From AG25 sp035517615 (lineage in GTDB: Bacteria; Gemmatimonadota; Gemmatimonadetes; Gemmatimonadales; GWC2-71-9), in assembly GCA_035517615.1 (NCBI GenBank), contig DATIYM010000060.1, positions 22,578 to 86,577 of the forward strand: a stretch of DNA of 64,000 nucleotides, written 5' to 3'. A model generated the notes under the pieces. It searched no databases. It saw only the letters and a list, made by a program, of their open reading frames with translations, and was not told where the DNA came from. The position numbers and the translations under genes were made by a program. The stretch's first letter is position 1. Every line of letters starts with the position of its first letter. Below are positions 52,263 to 61,029 of this stretch, one piece after another.

Positions 52263-54287
52263 TTACCGCTTCAGCACCTCTTTCGCCCGCTTCACCACGT
52301 TCTCCACGGTAAAGCCAAACTCCTGGAACAGCTTGGGCGCCGGCGCCGAAGCGCCGAAGTGATCGAGTCCGATCACCGCACCCTGATCGCCCACCCAGCG
52401 ATACCACGACTGGGGTGACGCGGCTTCGACGGCCACGCGCGCTTTGACCGCGGGCGGCAGAACCAAGTCACGATATGCCTGCGGCTGCTTCACGAAGAAC
52501 TCCATGCACGGCATGCTCACGATCCGCGAGGCGATTCCCTCGGCGAGCAGCTTTTCGTGCGCGGTGAGCGCCAGCTCGACCTCCGAACCGGTCGCGATGA
52601 GAATGACGGCGGGCTTTCCGCCGGGCGCGTCACCGAGAATGTAGGCGCCCTGCCGCAAGCCGGCCGCGGGACCGTACTTGGCCCGATCGATCACCGACAT
52701 CTTCTGCCGGGTGAACACGAGCGCGACTGGTCCATCCTTGTGCTCCATCGCGGCTCGCCAGGCTTCGACCACTTCCGTCGGATCGGCCGGGCGAATACAG
52801 GTCACGTTGGGCGTGGCGCGCAGCATGGAAAGCTGCTCGACCGGCTGGTGCGTCGGGCCGTCTTCGCCCAGTCCAATCGAGTCGTGCGTGTACACGTACA
52901 ACGCCGGGATGTGCTGGAGCCCCGCGAGACGGACGGCGGGTTTCATGTAATCGAGGAAGATCAAGAACGTCGACCCCACGGGCCGGATGCCGCCGTGCAG
53001 CGACATACCGTTCATGATCGCGCCCATGCCGTGCTCGCGGATGCCGTAGTGCATGTTGCGTCCGCCGAGGTTGCCAGGCTCGAGCTCACCCGCCTTCGGA
53101 AACACGAGATTGGTTGACTCGGCCAAGTCCGCCGAGCCGCCGACCACCTCGGGCACCTTCGCGGCGAATGCGGCGATTACCTTGCCCGATGCCGCCCGCG
53201 TGGCCTGCGCGTCTTTCGCGGTGAAGACAGGCAGCTCGGCATCCCAACCGGCGGGCAGCTTGCCCTGGAGCCGGCGCTCGAGCTCGGTGGCAAGATCCGG
53301 ATGTGCCTGCTTGTATGCCGTCCATTTCTTCTGCCACTCGGATTCGAGCTTGACGCCACGATCCTTCGCTTTCCGCCAGTGTGCCAGCGCTTCGTCGGGC
53401 ACGTAAAACGGCTCCTGGCTGGGCCAGCCGAGGTTCTCTTTCGTGAGCTTGACCTCTTCTTCGCCGAGCGGCGCCCCGTGGGCGGCGGCCTTGTCCTGCT
53501 TGTTCGGGCTGCCGAACCCGATGTGGGTCCGGACGATGATCAGCGACGGCTTGTCGGACACGCGCCTTGCGGCCGCGAACGCGCTATCCAACGCATCGAG
53601 ATCGTTGCCGTCCGCCACTCGCTGCACGTGCCAGCCGTACGCCTCGAACCGTTTCCCGGTCTCGTCGGAGAACGTGAGATCGGTATTGCCGTCGATCGTG
53701 ATGTGATTGTCGTCGTACAGGCCGATCAGCTTGCCGAGCTTCAGGTGCCCCGCGAACGAGGCGGCTTCATGGGAGATGCCTTCCATGATGTCGCCGTCGG
53801 AGCAGAAGAAGTAGGTGGCATGATCGATGATCTGGTGCCCGGGGCGATTGAACGTCGCCGCGAGGTGCGCCTCGGCGAGCGCCATGCCGACCGCGTTCCC
53901 GATTCCCTGTCCCAGTGGACCGGTGGTAACTTCGACGCCCGGAGTATGACCGAACTCCGTGTGACCGGGCGTCCTCGAGCCCCACTGCCGAAAGTTCTTG
54001 ATGTCGTCGAGCGTGAGGTCGTAGCCCGTGAGATACAGGGCGGCGTACTGCAGCATGCAGGCGTGCCCGCACGAGAGCACGAAGCGATCGCGGCCGCTCC
54101 ACGCCGGGTCGGCCGGGTTGTAGCGAAGATGACGCTGCCACAGGACGTAGGCGGCCGGGGCGAGGGCCATCGGGGTGCCGGGGTGGCCGGAATTCGCCTT
54201 CTGAACCGCGTCCATGGCGAGGGTGCGAACGGTGTTGATGCAAAGCAGGTCGAGGCTCGTGCCACGAGGAGCGACGGCTTGCGTCAT
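52263..54287 (-). CDS. tkt: Transketolase
   Basis: Thiamine-diphosphate enzyme of the pentose phosphate pathway (674 residues). It has NSGHPGTPMALAPAAYVLW at the N-terminus, the ThDP motif GDIMEG then DDNHITIDG, and the pyrimidine-domain HDSIGLGEDGPTHQP. Complete and apparently monocistronic or paired with the small gene upstream. Confidence 0.96.
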   Translation of the reverse strand: MTQAVAPRGTSLDLLCINTVRTLAMDAVQKANSGHPGTPMALAPAAYVLWQRHLRYNPADPAWSGRDRFVLSCGHACMLQYAALYLTGYDLTLDDIKNFRQWGSRTPGHTEFGHTPGVEVTTGPLGQGIGNAVGMALAEAHLAATFNRPGHQIIDHATYFFCSDGDIMEGISHEAASFAGHLKLGKLIGLYDDNHITIDGNTDLTFSDETGKRFEAYGWHVQRVADGNDLDALDSAFAAARRVSDKPSLIIVRTHIGFGSPNKQDKAAAHGAPLGEEEVKLTKENLGWPSQEPFYVPDEALAHWRKAKDRGVKLESEWQKKWTAYKQAHPDLATELERRLQGKLPAGWDAELPVFTAKDAQATRAASGKVIAAFAAKVPEVVGGSADLAESTNLVFPKAGELEPGNLGGRNMHYGIREHGMGAIMNGMSLHGGIRPVGSTFLIFLDYMKPAVRLAGLQHIPALYVYTHDSIGLGEDGPTHQPVEQLSMLRATPNVTCIRPADPTEVVEAWRAAMEHKDGPVALVFTRQKMSVIDRAKYGPAAGLRQGAYILGDAPGGKPAVILIATGSEVELALTAHEKLLAEGIASRIVSMPCMEFFVKQPQAYRDLVLPPAVKARVAVEAASPQSWYRWVGDQGAVIGLDHFGASAPAPKLFQEFGFTVENVVKRAKEVLKR

Positions 54288-54326
54288 CTCGAGATCTCCG
54301 GTCTGTCTGAGGGTACGGGGTCGGAT

Positions 54327-54644
54327 TTACAGCAGGCCGGACTTGGCGGCCTGCCACAGTTGAAACAGTCGATCGAAACCGTTGACGAGTACGTCTACCT
54401 GTTGCGGGCTGGGACTGGCCTTGGCGGCGGCCTTCAACTCCTCGCAAATGCGCGGCATCTCATGACGTCCTTGCTTGTTGCTCTCGACGCCGATCTGCTC
54501 GAGCAGCGTGAGAATGCTCTCGCGGGCGCCCGCGTCATCCGGGACCTGCCAGAGATAATTCGACAGCTCGCGGCCCTGCGTACACAGCTTCCCGAGGGCG
54601 TCGAGCGTCGGTGCGAGGTGCTTTCGAGGGTTTGGGCTGCTCAT
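54327..54644 (-). CDS. Small helical protein of unknown function
   Basis: A 105-residue, mostly helical soluble protein (LDALGKLCTQGRELSNYLW; SILTLLEQIGVES). No family recognised. It lies 39 bases upstream of tkt on the same strand. TATAAT sits 9 bases before its ATG, with no Shine-Dalgarno, suggesting a leaderless start for this two-gene unit. Confidence 0.65.
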   Translation of the reverse strand: MSSPNPRKHLAPTLDALGKLCTQGRELSNYLWQVPDDAGARESILTLLEQIGVESNKQGRHEMPRICEELKAAAKASPSPQQVDVLVNGFDRLFQLWQAAKSGLL

Positions 54645-54653
54645 GAACTTTCA

Positions 54654-54659
54654 ATTATA
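54654..54659 (-). promoter_or_regulatory. Perfect -10 box directly upstream of the 54644 start
   Basis: TATAAT on the minus strand, 9 bases from the ATG, in the divergent gap to the beta-propeller gene. No matching -35 box is evident. Confidence 0.45.
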
Positions 54660-54701
54660 ACCGTTGCCCATTCCGTTCGCTCCGTCTAGCTTCTCACGCC
54701 T

Positions 54702-55721
54702 ATGATCGCCTTCCACGCTGCGTTGGCTCTCCTCATCCAGGTCGCGGTGCAACCCGAATCAGGTGAAGCACACCTCAAGAACATTCGCCAGCTCACCTTC
54801 GGGGGTCAGAACGCGGAGGCGTATTTCTCGGCTTCAGGGAAACTCCTGATTTTCCAGCGGACCGGAACTCAGGAAAAATGCGATCAGATGTACGTGATTG
54901 GGACTGATGGCAAGGGCCTGAAGCGGGTTTCGGACGGCAAGGGGCGCACCACGTGCGGCTACTTCTACGATCGCGACCGGCGGATCTTCTACGCCAGTAC
55001 CGAGGCCGTCGATACCTCCTGCCCGCCCCGCCCCGACTACTCCCAGGGATATGTCTGGGCGTTGTATCCGTACGACATCTACACGGCGAAGCCCGACGGA
55101 TCGGATAAGCGCCCGCTGACGCAAAACCGGGTGTATACGGCCGAGGGGACGCTGTCGTACGACCAGAAACGCATCGTGTTCACGTCGCTCAAGGGCGGCG
55201 ATCTCGACATCTACACGATGAACGTCGATGGCTCGGACAGTCGTCAGCTCACGCACACCCTGGGATACGACGGCGGTCCGTATTTCTCGCCCGACGGAAA
55301 AATGATCGTCTACCGCGCGTTCCATCCCGAGACCGCGGCCGACACGGCGGAATACGAGTCGCTCTTGAAGCAGAATCTGGTGCGCCCGTCGCGCATGGAC
55401 ATCTGGGTGATGAACTCGGACGGCTCGAACCAGCGCATGGTCATTCACGTTCCCGGCCCGAGTTTCGCGCCGTACTTCCACCCCGACGGGAAGCGCATCA
55501 TCTTCGCGTCGAACTTCAAGCATCCCGAGGGGCTGAACTTCGACCTGTATCTCGTCAACGTAGACGGAACGGGTCTCGAGCAGATCACCACCTCGAGCGG
55601 ATTCGACGCGTTCCCGATGTTCTCACCGAACGGCAAGCAGCTCGTGTGGATCTCCGGCCGCGGCCGTAAAGTCGAGCACGAGTCCAACGTCTTCATCGCG
55701 GATTGGGTGGAACACCCCTGA
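54702..55721 (+). CDS. Exported TolB-like beta-propeller (PD40) protein
   Basis: A 339-residue protein with an N-terminal hydrophobic segment (about 1-16). It carries five or six PD40 repeats, such as DLDIYTMNVDGSDSRQLTH followed by PYFSPDGKMIVY, and FDLYLVNVDGTGLEQIT followed by PMFSPNGKQLVW. Such propellers bind peptides or glycans in the periplasm. Its 3' end overlaps the signal peptidase gene. Confidence 0.85.
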   Translation: MIAFHAALALLIQVAVQPESGEAHLKNIRQLTFGGQNAEAYFSASGKLLIFQRTGTQEKCDQMYVIGTDGKGLKRVSDGKGRTTCGYFYDRDRRIFYASTEAVDTSCPPRPDYSQGYVWALYPYDIYTAKPDGSDKRPLTQNRVYTAEGTLSYDQKRIVFTSLKGGDLDIYTMNVDGSDSRQLTHTLGYDGGPYFSPDGKMIVYRAFHPETAADTAEYESLLKQNLVRPSRMDIWVMNSDGSNQRMVIHVPGPSFAPYFHPDGKRIIFASNFKHPEGLNFDLYLVNVDGTGLEQITTSSGFDAFPMFSPNGKQLVWISGRGRKVEHESNVFIADWVEHP

Positions 55722-56428
55722 GTCAGGAACCGCAGAGTTTCCAGGCGTGGCTGGTTGGATGGATCAAGTCGATTGCCGCCGCGCTCGCCATCTGGATCTT
55801 CCTGCGCTCGTATGTCATCGAAGCCTTCCGCATTCCGTCCGGGAGCATGGAAAACACCCTGCTCGTGGGCGACTTCCTGTTCGTCAACAAGGCCGTCTAC
55901 GGGGGGCAGCTCGAGATTCCGCTCACCCCGCTGCGGATGCTGCGCGTTCCGGGGTATGCCAACCCCGAGCGCGGCAGCATCGTGGTATTCCGGTCGGTCG
56001 AGGACTCGAGCCCGAACCTCGACATCGTGAAACGAGTGATTGGCGCGGCGGGCGATACAGTGCAGATGATCGGCGACACCCTGATCCGAAATGGCCGCCG
56101 GCTCGATGAACCCTACGCGCTGCACCTGGGGCAATCGGACCCCGATCAGCCGTTCCGGCTGATCCAGTTCCGCGCGTGGCAGGCGACGCGTTACATCGGG
56201 CGGAATCCCGACAAGTACCACCCGACCCGCCACGACTGGGGCCCGTTCGTGGTTCCACCCGACAGCTTCTTTGTCATGGGGGACAACCGCGACGAATCCT
56301 ACGACAGCCGCTACTGGGGCTTCCTGCCTCGCTCGCATGTGGTGGGACAGCCGCTGTTCATCTATATGAGCGTGGCCACCGACCCGTTCCGCATTCGCTG
56401 GAATCGACTACTCAAACATCCGAGCTGA
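55718..56428 (+). CDS. lepB: Signal peptidase I
   Basis: Cleaves signal peptides at the outer face of the inner membrane. One membrane anchor (about 10-28) is followed by the catalytic Ser in IPSGSMENTL and the Lys in DIVKRVIGAAGD, then box E GDNRDESYDSRYWGF. Start: an in-frame TTG at 55703 has no ribosome binding site, whereas CTG 55718 lies 6 bases after GGTGGA and overlaps the previous stop (CTGA). About 236 residues. Confidence 0.9.
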   Translation: MSQEPQSFQAWLVGWIKSIAAALAIWIFLRSYVIEAFRIPSGSMENTLLVGDFLFVNKAVYGGQLEIPLTPLRMLRVPGYANPERGSIVVFRSVEDSSPNLDIVKRVIGAAGDTVQMIGDTLIRNGRRLDEPYALHLGQSDPDQPFRLIQFRAWQATRYIGRNPDKYHPTRHDWGPFVVPPDSFFVMGDNRDESYDSRYWGFLPRSHVVGQPLFIYMSVATDPFRIRWNRLLKHPS

Positions 56429-57763
56429 TCACGGAGTTTGGTTCGCGCGCGTGGCTGCGAGCATCGCCTTCACGCGCGCCGTGTTGGCCGACGGCGGCGC
56501 AACGGCCAGATACCGCTCGAACATGGCCTGGGCTTCCTTCATATCGCGCCGGCCCGCGAACTCGATAATTCCCCGGTAGAGCAATGCCTCGGGCAGATCG
56601 GGGTGCAGGTAGAGCGCCTTGTCGAGTGATCTGAGCGCGCCGTCCATTTCCCCCGTGCTCCACAAAATCATTCCCATGTGCGCAAATGCTTCCGCGGTGC
56701 CTTCGGCGTCGGGCGCGAGCTGAACCGCCTTCATGTTCACCTGAGCCGATTCCCGGAGCCGCCCCTCCGTGAGATACAGATGGCCCAGCTCGATCAGGGC
56801 TGGCTCGTCCGTCGAGTCGCGGCGTACCCGTGCTTCGAGTTGTGCAATCCGTAATGAATCGAGCGGACCGATTTCGCCGAACGTTGCGCCTCCGCCCCCG
56901 CCACCCCCGCCCCCCGAAGTTGGGCGCGGCGCTTCTCCCGCCTGGGTTCCGGTGATACTGCCCCCCGGTTCCCGTTTGACGATAGAGCCTTTGAGGGAAA
57001 GGGCGGCCACCACGCCGAAGAGAGCAACGCCGGCACCCCACCCGACCGCCGCCGGCACGTGCCGCCCGCTGGCTGGTGCCGGCGCAGATGGCGGTGTTGG
57101 GGCCGGCGGTTCGGGGGCAGCCTTTTTGTGTTGCTTGAGCGCTTCGTTGATCGCCGTCAGCTCGGCCTGGTCGCGCTGGCGCAGGTAATCGCGATCAGCG
57201 GCGGTGAGCCGTCCCGCCTCGAATTCGGCCTCGAGCTCCTTGAGCGATGCCTGTAAAGCCGATCGACGGGAGCGAAGCTCGCCCACGTCCCGCATTGCGC
57301 CGGCAGCTCCCGGCGCGGGCAGCGCGCCGCTCGTTCCGCGCGCGACCCAACGTTGGACCGCCACCCAGATCACCGTACCGCCGAGCAGCAACATGACGAG
57401 CGGCAGCAGCCAGACGGACAGATTCACGCCCGACGCCTTGGGCTTGAGCAGCACCCATTCGCCGTAGCGCGACACGAAATAGCGACGCACCTGATCCGGG
57501 GTCTCACCGGCGGCCAGGCGTTCGCGCACTACCTTGCGCATGTCCTGGGCGAGCTGGGACGGAGAGTCCTGGATCGAGAGGTTTTGGCACACCGGGCAGC
57601 GCAGCGTCGCCGCGACTTCGCGAACGCGAGACTCGAGGGCGGTGTCGGTTTGGGATGCGGTGCCTTGGAGAACGGGGAACGCGGAATGCGGAACGCGGAA
57701 CGGGAGTGCCGAGGTCGAACCGGGCAACGCGAGTATTGCAGTGACTGCGAGAGTCCAGCGCAT
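56429..57763 (-). CDS. ccmH: CcmH-CcmI fusion: cytochrome c maturation thiol protein with TPR domain
   Basis: Presents reduced apocytochrome to the heme lyase. Of 444 residues, a signal peptide is followed by the CcmH/CycL domain with LRCPVCQNLSIQDS (C-x-x-C) and RYGEWVLLKP, then a membrane segment (about 118-136). Next come a helical region, a second membrane segment (about 237-257), a ten-Gly linker and about three C-terminal TPR repeats of the CcmI/CycH kind. Four GGAACGC-type heptamers lie in the coding region just after the signal peptide. It is the last gene of the ccm operon. Confidence 0.88.
   Translation of the reverse strand: MRWTLAVTAILALPGSTSALPFRVPHSAFPVLQGTASQTDTALESRVREVAATLRCPVCQNLSIQDSPSQLAQDMRKVVRERLAAGETPDQVRRYFVSRYGEWVLLKPKASGVNLSVWLLPLVMLLLGGTVIWVAVQRWVARGTSGALPAPGAAGAMRDVGELRSRRSALQASLKELEAEFEAGRLTAADRDYLRQRDQAELTAINEALKQHKKAAPEPPAPTPPSAPAPASGRHVPAAVGWGAGVALFGVVAALSLKGSIVKREPGGSITGTQAGEAPRPTSGGGGGGGGGATFGEIGPLDSLRIAQLEARVRRDSTDEPALIELGHLYLTEGRLRESAQVNMKAVQLAPDAEGTAEAFAHMGMILWSTGEMDGALRSLDKALYLHPDLPEALLYRGIIEFAGRRDMKEAQAMFERYLAVAPPSANTARVKAMLAATRANQTP
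57676..57703 (+). repeat. Four tandem GGAACGC-type heptamers inside ccmH
   Basis: Units GGAACGC, GGAATGC, GGAACGC and GGAACGG follow head to tail. They encode (antisense) part of the poorly conserved stretch between the ccmH signal peptide and its thiol domain, so they do not disturb the fold. Confidence 0.85.
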
Positions 57764-58396
57764 CTAGCGTGGCGGTGTCGTGCCGCGGGTTGCGGGGAAG
57801 TCCGGGGACGTGCGCACGTAACCCTCGCTCTTACCCTGTGCGAACGGCTGTTCCGGCACGTTCGGGCCGATTGCCGCCGAGCTCGCCAGCAGCTTCGGCA
57901 CCCACTGGTCGATCACCGCGGGATCGAGCGGCCCGATCTGCTTGTAGACAATCCGGCCGTCGCGCGCGATGAAGAACGTTTCGGGAACGCCGAACAGGCC
58001 GTACTGGATCGCGGTATGGCTGCCGATGTCGAGTACGTTGGGCCACGTGCCGCCCCGCTCCGTAATCCACTGCTGCGCGTTGTCGCGCGTGTCTTCGTAC
58101 ACCACCCCCACGACGCGCAATCCCTTCGGCCCGTAGCGCTGCGCCGCATCGACCAGCACCTGATGTTCCCCGCGGCACGCGAGACACCAGGACGCCCAGA
58201 AGTTCACCAGCACCGGCTGTCCTGTGAGGTCGTGCAGATGGAGCGAATCACCCGAAAGGGTTTGCAGCGCGAAGTCGGGCGCCGCTTTACCGGGAAGTGG
58301 TGAGGGAATGGTGTGCGCGTCGCGGGTCAGTCCCCATGCGAGCAGCGCCAGTACGGGGAGCGCGGAAAGCGGGACGAGCCATCTCCTCCAGTGCAT
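57764..58396 (-). CDS. ccmG: CcmG/DsbE-type thioredoxin
   Basis: Periplasmic, membrane-tethered thiol reductant for cytochrome c maturation. The 210-residue protein has an N-terminal anchor (about 8-24) and a thioredoxin fold with W-C-L-A-C as the redox site, and GVPETFFIARDG as the cis-Pro region. Its ATG overlaps the ccmF stop by one base (TAATG). Confidence 0.92.
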   Translation of the reverse strand: MHWRRWLVPLSALPVLALLAWGLTRDAHTIPSPLPGKAAPDFALQTLSGDSLHLHDLTGQPVLVNFWASWCLACRGEHQVLVDAAQRYGPKGLRVVGVVYEDTRDNAQQWITERGGTWPNVLDIGSHTAIQYGLFGVPETFFIARDGRIVYKQIGPLDPAVIDQWVPKLLASSAAIGPNVPEQPFAQGKSEGYVRTSPDFPATRGTTPPR

Positions 58397-60429
58397 TAGT
58401 GCACCGGCGCGGCGTGACGCGCGGCCTCTCCACCCCGTTCAATCGCCCGCGCCTGCCGCTCCGATTCGGCGCGGGTGCGCCACAAGGCCAGGAGCGCTCC
58501 CAGCGCCACGATGCCACCGCCGAGCCAGATCCACCCCACGAGCGGGCTCGCGATGGCTTTGAGCGTGGCCTGCTGCCCGTCCTGGGTATACGCCATGAGC
58601 ACGAGGTAGAGATCCTCCCGCAGGCTCTCGCGCACGGCGGGCGTCCCGATCGGCTCGACGGCGGTGGGATAATAGTTCAGCCGGGGATAGAGCTTCGCGA
58701 ACGGTTGCGCGGCGGTGGTAATGGTTGTCGCCGCGATGACCCCGTCGCGGTTCGGCTCCTTTACCGCCCACACCGAATCGAACTGCACGCGATAACGTCC
58801 GATGTCGGCTGCGCTACCGCGCCGCAACGTCCACTCGGCTTCCTTTCGGAATGTGGCGGACGCGGCGATTCCAACCGCGATCACGAGAATCCCCGAATGT
58901 ACGATGTATCCACCATATCGCCTGCGGTTGCTCGCGATCACGCGCCACAGCGCGACGGGCAGCGACTCTCCCGTATTGCGCCGCCGCGCGCGGGTGGGCG
59001 TCGCGAATTCCTCGATCAGCAGGCCGAACGCGAACACCGCGAGCCCGAACGTAAGCAGCGCCAGCGATTGCCGGACCCCAAACACGAAGAGCACGGCCGC
59101 GACTGCCAGCGCGGCAGCGAACGGCCAGCGAAACTTGCCACGCACCAGCTCGAGCGATCCTTTGCGCCATGGGAGCGCGGGCCCGACGCCCGCCAGGAAT
59201 ACGAGCAGCAGCGCGATCGGAACCGAGAGCTCATTGAAGTACGGTCCACCCACGCTCACCTTGGCTCCCCGCACTGCTTCGGCGATCAGGGGGAACATGG
59301 TGCCGAGCAGGACCACGAACGCGAACGCGGCGAACAGCAGGTTGTTGATCATGAACGCGGTTTCACGCGACAGCACCGCGTCGAATTGCCCTTCGCTTTC
59401 GAGCGTTTCCGAGCGCCACGCGAGCAGTGCGAGCGAGCCCAGCAGGACGATGGCCAGATACACGAGGAAGAACGGACCAATCGGGCTTTGCGTGAACGCG
59501 TGCACGCTGGCGAGCACGCCACTGCGCGTCAGGAAGGTGCCCAGAACCGTGAGCAGGAACGTCGAGACGATCAGCGTGATCGTCCACATTTTCAGCATTC
59601 CGCGGCGCTCCTGCACCATCAGGGAATGCAGAAATGCGGTAGCCGTGAGCCACGGCATGAATGACGCGTTCTCGACCGGATCCCAGGCCCAGTAGCCGCC
59701 CCACCCGAGCACCTCATACGACCACCATGCTCCCGCCAGGATCCCGAGGGAGAGGAAGGTCCAGGGCACCATGGTCCAGCGCCGGATCCGTTTGGGCCAC
59801 TCGGGGCCCAGCCGCCCCGCGAACAACGCGCCCATCGCGAGACTGAACGGCACCGACATGCCGACGTACCCCGTGTACAGCAGCGGCGGGTGCACGCCCA
59901 TGAAGGGGCTGTTCTGCAACAGCGCGTTCGGCCCTGGGCCGTCGAGCGGCGCCGGCGACAGAATGTGGAACGGATTGGCGGGCCACGAAATGAGCAGCAG
60001 GAAGAACACGTTCACCGACAGCAGCGTCCCGAGCGCATACGGGACCTGCGAGTCGCCGTTCGGCTCCTCGTAGTAGCGCCGCGTCCAGCGCACCAGCAGG
60101 GCGGTGTAGCCCGACAGGATCAACGCCCACAGGAGGATCGAGCCCTCGAGCGCGCTCCACAGCGAAATGATCGTGTAGAACAGCGGGGTCGTGCGGCTGC
60201 CGACTTGCGCGACATAGCTGACGCTGAAGTCGTGCGTGATCAGGGCGCGCTCCATCGTGGCGAAGGCGATGAGCACGAGCACGAACACGGCGACGCCGGC
60301 CCGACGCGCCGCCCGCATGTAGCGCAGGTCGCTTCCGCCGGTCCGACCGGCGAGAAATGCCGCCGCGGCCCCTCCCCCGGCAACGAATAGCGCCGTGAGC
60401 GTGGCGATGTGTCCGATCCAGGCGTTCAT
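58396..60429 (-). CDS. ccmF: Cytochrome c heme lyase CcmF
   Basis: Attaches heme to apocytochromes c. A 677-residue polytopic protein with the WWD domain (GWGGYWAWDPVENASFMPWL) and the conserved H-S-L-M segment; about 14-15 membrane helices. ATG overlaps the ccmE stop (ATGA). System I maturation agrees with the five CxxCH sites at 39-42 kb. Confidence 0.95.
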   Translation of the reverse strand: MNAWIGHIATLTALFVAGGGAAAAFLAGRTGGSDLRYMRAARRAGVAVFVLVLIAFATMERALITHDFSVSYVAQVGSRTTPLFYTIISLWSALEGSILLWALILSGYTALLVRWTRRYYEEPNGDSQVPYALGTLLSVNVFFLLLISWPANPFHILSPAPLDGPGPNALLQNSPFMGVHPPLLYTGYVGMSVPFSLAMGALFAGRLGPEWPKRIRRWTMVPWTFLSLGILAGAWWSYEVLGWGGYWAWDPVENASFMPWLTATAFLHSLMVQERRGMLKMWTITLIVSTFLLTVLGTFLTRSGVLASVHAFTQSPIGPFFLVYLAIVLLGSLALLAWRSETLESEGQFDAVLSRETAFMINNLLFAAFAFVVLLGTMFPLIAEAVRGAKVSVGGPYFNELSVPIALLLVFLAGVGPALPWRKGSLELVRGKFRWPFAAALAVAAVLFVFGVRQSLALLTFGLAVFAFGLLIEEFATPTRARRRNTGESLPVALWRVIASNRRRYGGYIVHSGILVIAVGIAASATFRKEAEWTLRRGSAADIGRYRVQFDSVWAVKEPNRDGVIAATTITTAAQPFAKLYPRLNYYPTAVEPIGTPAVRESLREDLYLVLMAYTQDGQQATLKAIASPLVGWIWLGGGIVALGALLALWRTRAESERQARAIERGGEAARHAAPVH

Positions 60430-60887
60430 GACTGCTGGTTCCTGAACAGCTCGCGGTAGTATTCCGCCGGTTTGGCTCCCGGTGGCGGCGCGCGGTATTC
60501 GTTCGAGTGCTTGACCATCAGATTGTGCGAGTGGAACACACTGTCAGGCGACCAGACGCCTTCGACCACTGCGCCGATCCCTTCGCTGAACATCTGCGGC
60601 GGCAGCCCGCTGCTCTCGACTTCCACGGGGCGCGTGGCCCCGCTCGGATCGACGAGACGAAACCGCAGCTCGTGCCTGTCCGCGTTCCAGCGAATGCTCC
60701 CGGCCTGGACGACGCCACCGAGCCGGATGCTGGCGCCATACGCCTTCGGCCCCTTGGCCCACAACTCGCTGGGTGTGAGGAAATACACGAGGTTGTTGCC
60801 GATCCCGCCCCAGATCAGGTAGGCAAAGACGAGGAGGACGACGACTCCACCGATCGCCACGCTCATCTTGCGGCTGCTCAGCGCCAT
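60426..60887 (-). CDS. ccmE: Heme chaperone CcmE
   Basis: Binds heme covalently and passes it to CcmF. The 153-residue protein has one N-terminal anchor (about 10-28) and an OB-fold. The heme-binding motif is LMVKHSNEYRAPP, with the covalent His and the following Tyr, as in the H-type proteins. Confidence 0.93.
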   Translation of the reverse strand: MALSSRKMSVAIGGVVVLLVFAYLIWGGIGNNLVYFLTPSELWAKGPKAYGASIRLGGVVQAGSIRWNADRHELRFRLVDPSGATRPVEVESSGLPPQMFSEGIGAVVEGVWSPDSVFHSHNLMVKHSNEYRAPPPGAKPAEYYRELFRNQQS

Positions 60888-60888
60888 C

Positions 60889-61029
60889 TCAGGACACTCC
60901 TTCGGAATGGCGAGCCTCGAGGACCGCGGTGCGCGCCCGCCGCAGCCGCCGCTCGAGCGACCACGTGTAGACGGTCACGAACACCGCCGTCACGCTGTAC
61001 GCGGCGATCACATACGAGAAGCTATCCAC
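60889..61029 (-). CDS. ccmD: CcmD small membrane protein
   Basis: A 46-residue protein from GTG 61029, with AGGAGG 5 bases upstream. It has one membrane segment (about 4-20) and a basic helical tail (SLERRLRRARTA). CcmD helps CcmABC release heme-loaded CcmE. Size, charge pattern and position between ccmC and ccmE support the call. Its 5' end overlaps ccmC. Confidence 0.85.
   Translation of the reverse strand: MDSFSYVIAAYSVTAVFVTVYTWSLERRLRRARTAVLEARHSEGVS

Noticed and set aside
56890..56930. C-rich run in ccmH
   Set aside because: It encodes a ten-Gly linker ahead of the TPR part on the minus strand.
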